This document shows positions 5,781 through 5,981 of a stretch of 5,981 nt of DNA, piece by piece (within the stretch, counting starts at the first letter, position 1; every line of letters begins with the position of its first letter). The stretch comes from Pseudomonadota bacterium (GTDB lineage Bacteria > Pseudomonadota > Gammaproteobacteria > Pseudomonadales > Pseudohongiellaceae). The notes under the pieces are model-generated. The model was not told where the DNA came from and made no database searches. It was given only the letters and a program-made list of their open reading frames with translations. The position numbers and the translations under genes are program-made. The DNA lies in the NCBI GenBank assembly GCA_022563075.1, contig JADFOC010000183.1, forward strand, positions 1 to 5,981, read 5' to 3'.

Positions 5781-5981
5781 TCAATATTATTAGTAGATGA
5801 CGATAAATTAGTACTCAAATCACTAATTAGACTACTTCGTTCATCAGAGTATGAGTTAGACTGCGTAACTAGTAGTAAAGCAGCGCTAAAGCAGTGTGAA
5901 AGCGGCCATTATCACTTAATAATCTCAGATCAGCGTATGCCAGGCATGTTGGGCACTGAGCTATTAGGAGAGATTAGGAAG
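5775..5981 (+). CDS. N-terminus of a second response regulator (REC domain, 3'-truncated by the window edge)
   Basis: The frame runs 69 residues from the ATG at 5775 to the last base with no stop, so the gene continues beyond the window. It begins directly with a receiver fold. MYSILLVDDD gives the acidic triad at residues 8-10, and the predicted phosphoacceptor is Asp52 in IISDQRMPG. The SDQRMPGM-type motif is common in receivers fused to HD-GYP, GGDEF or other output domains as well as in stand-alone ones, so the output cannot be decided here. The Thr/Ser and Lys of the REC fold lie beyond the edge. The ribosome-binding site AGGAGG is strong, 7 bases from the ATG, but lies within a potential hairpin. 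Use of TTA, GTA and CTA codons appears heavier than in the kinase gene. The gene has the same orientation as its neighbours, 229 bases after the REC-EAL gene, and may be a separate transcription unit. Confidence 0.88.
   Translation, partial: MYSILLVDDDKLVLKSLIRLLRSSEYELDCVTSSKAALKQCESGHYHLIISDQRMPGMLGTELLGEIRK

Overview
The window is a bacterial signal-transduction locus in which all recognisable genes lie on the plus strand. By eye the base composition is moderately AT-leaning. The protein types (an HPK4-type hybrid kinase with stacked PAS domains, and a REC-EAL c-di-GMP phosphodiesterase) suggest a proteobacterium, possibly an environmental gammaproteobacterium. No ribosomal or housekeeping marker is present, so that assignment is inference. 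I see no mobile element, CRISPR array, tRNA or rRNA.

Layout: (1) Bases 1-111 are an open frame entering from the left edge. It may be the C-terminus of a methyl-accepting chemotaxis-type protein. (2) Bases 166-624 encode a stand-alone receiver (REC) protein with no output domain. (3) Bases 625-888 have no gene. They hold a perfect 12-bp inverted repeat (651-687), shorter inverted repeats, a candidate sigma70 promoter and the kinase ribosome-binding site. (4) Bases 889-4338 encode an 1149-residue hybrid histidine kinase with two membrane helices, then PAS, GAF, three PAS, HisKA, HATPase_c and REC. (5) After a gap of only about 22-25 bases, 4364-5545 encodes a REC-EAL protein with every key EAL residue visible. 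(6) Bases 5546-5774 are an AT-rich spacer with no gene. (7) Bases 5775-5981 are the start of another REC protein, cut by the window edge and preceded by a hairpin that encloses its Shine-Dalgarno sequence and start codon.

Likely working model (inference): the membrane-anchored kinase integrates several cytoplasmic cues through its PAS and GAF domains. It autophosphorylates on His784 and passes phosphate to its own REC, to the adjacent REC-EAL protein and perhaps to the stand-alone receivers on either side. The most direct output is control of c-di-GMP hydrolysis. The kinase and REC-EAL genes almost certainly form an operon. No HPt domain, diguanylate cyclase (GGDEF) domain or DNA-binding output domain is encoded in what can be seen.

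The gene families are familiar. The less ordinary signals are the start-codon hairpin at 5754-5780, the long stem at 651-687, the FixL-like PAS domain with a histidine cluster, and the concentration of four REC domains in one locus. I do not see convincing evidence for a wholly new type of system.
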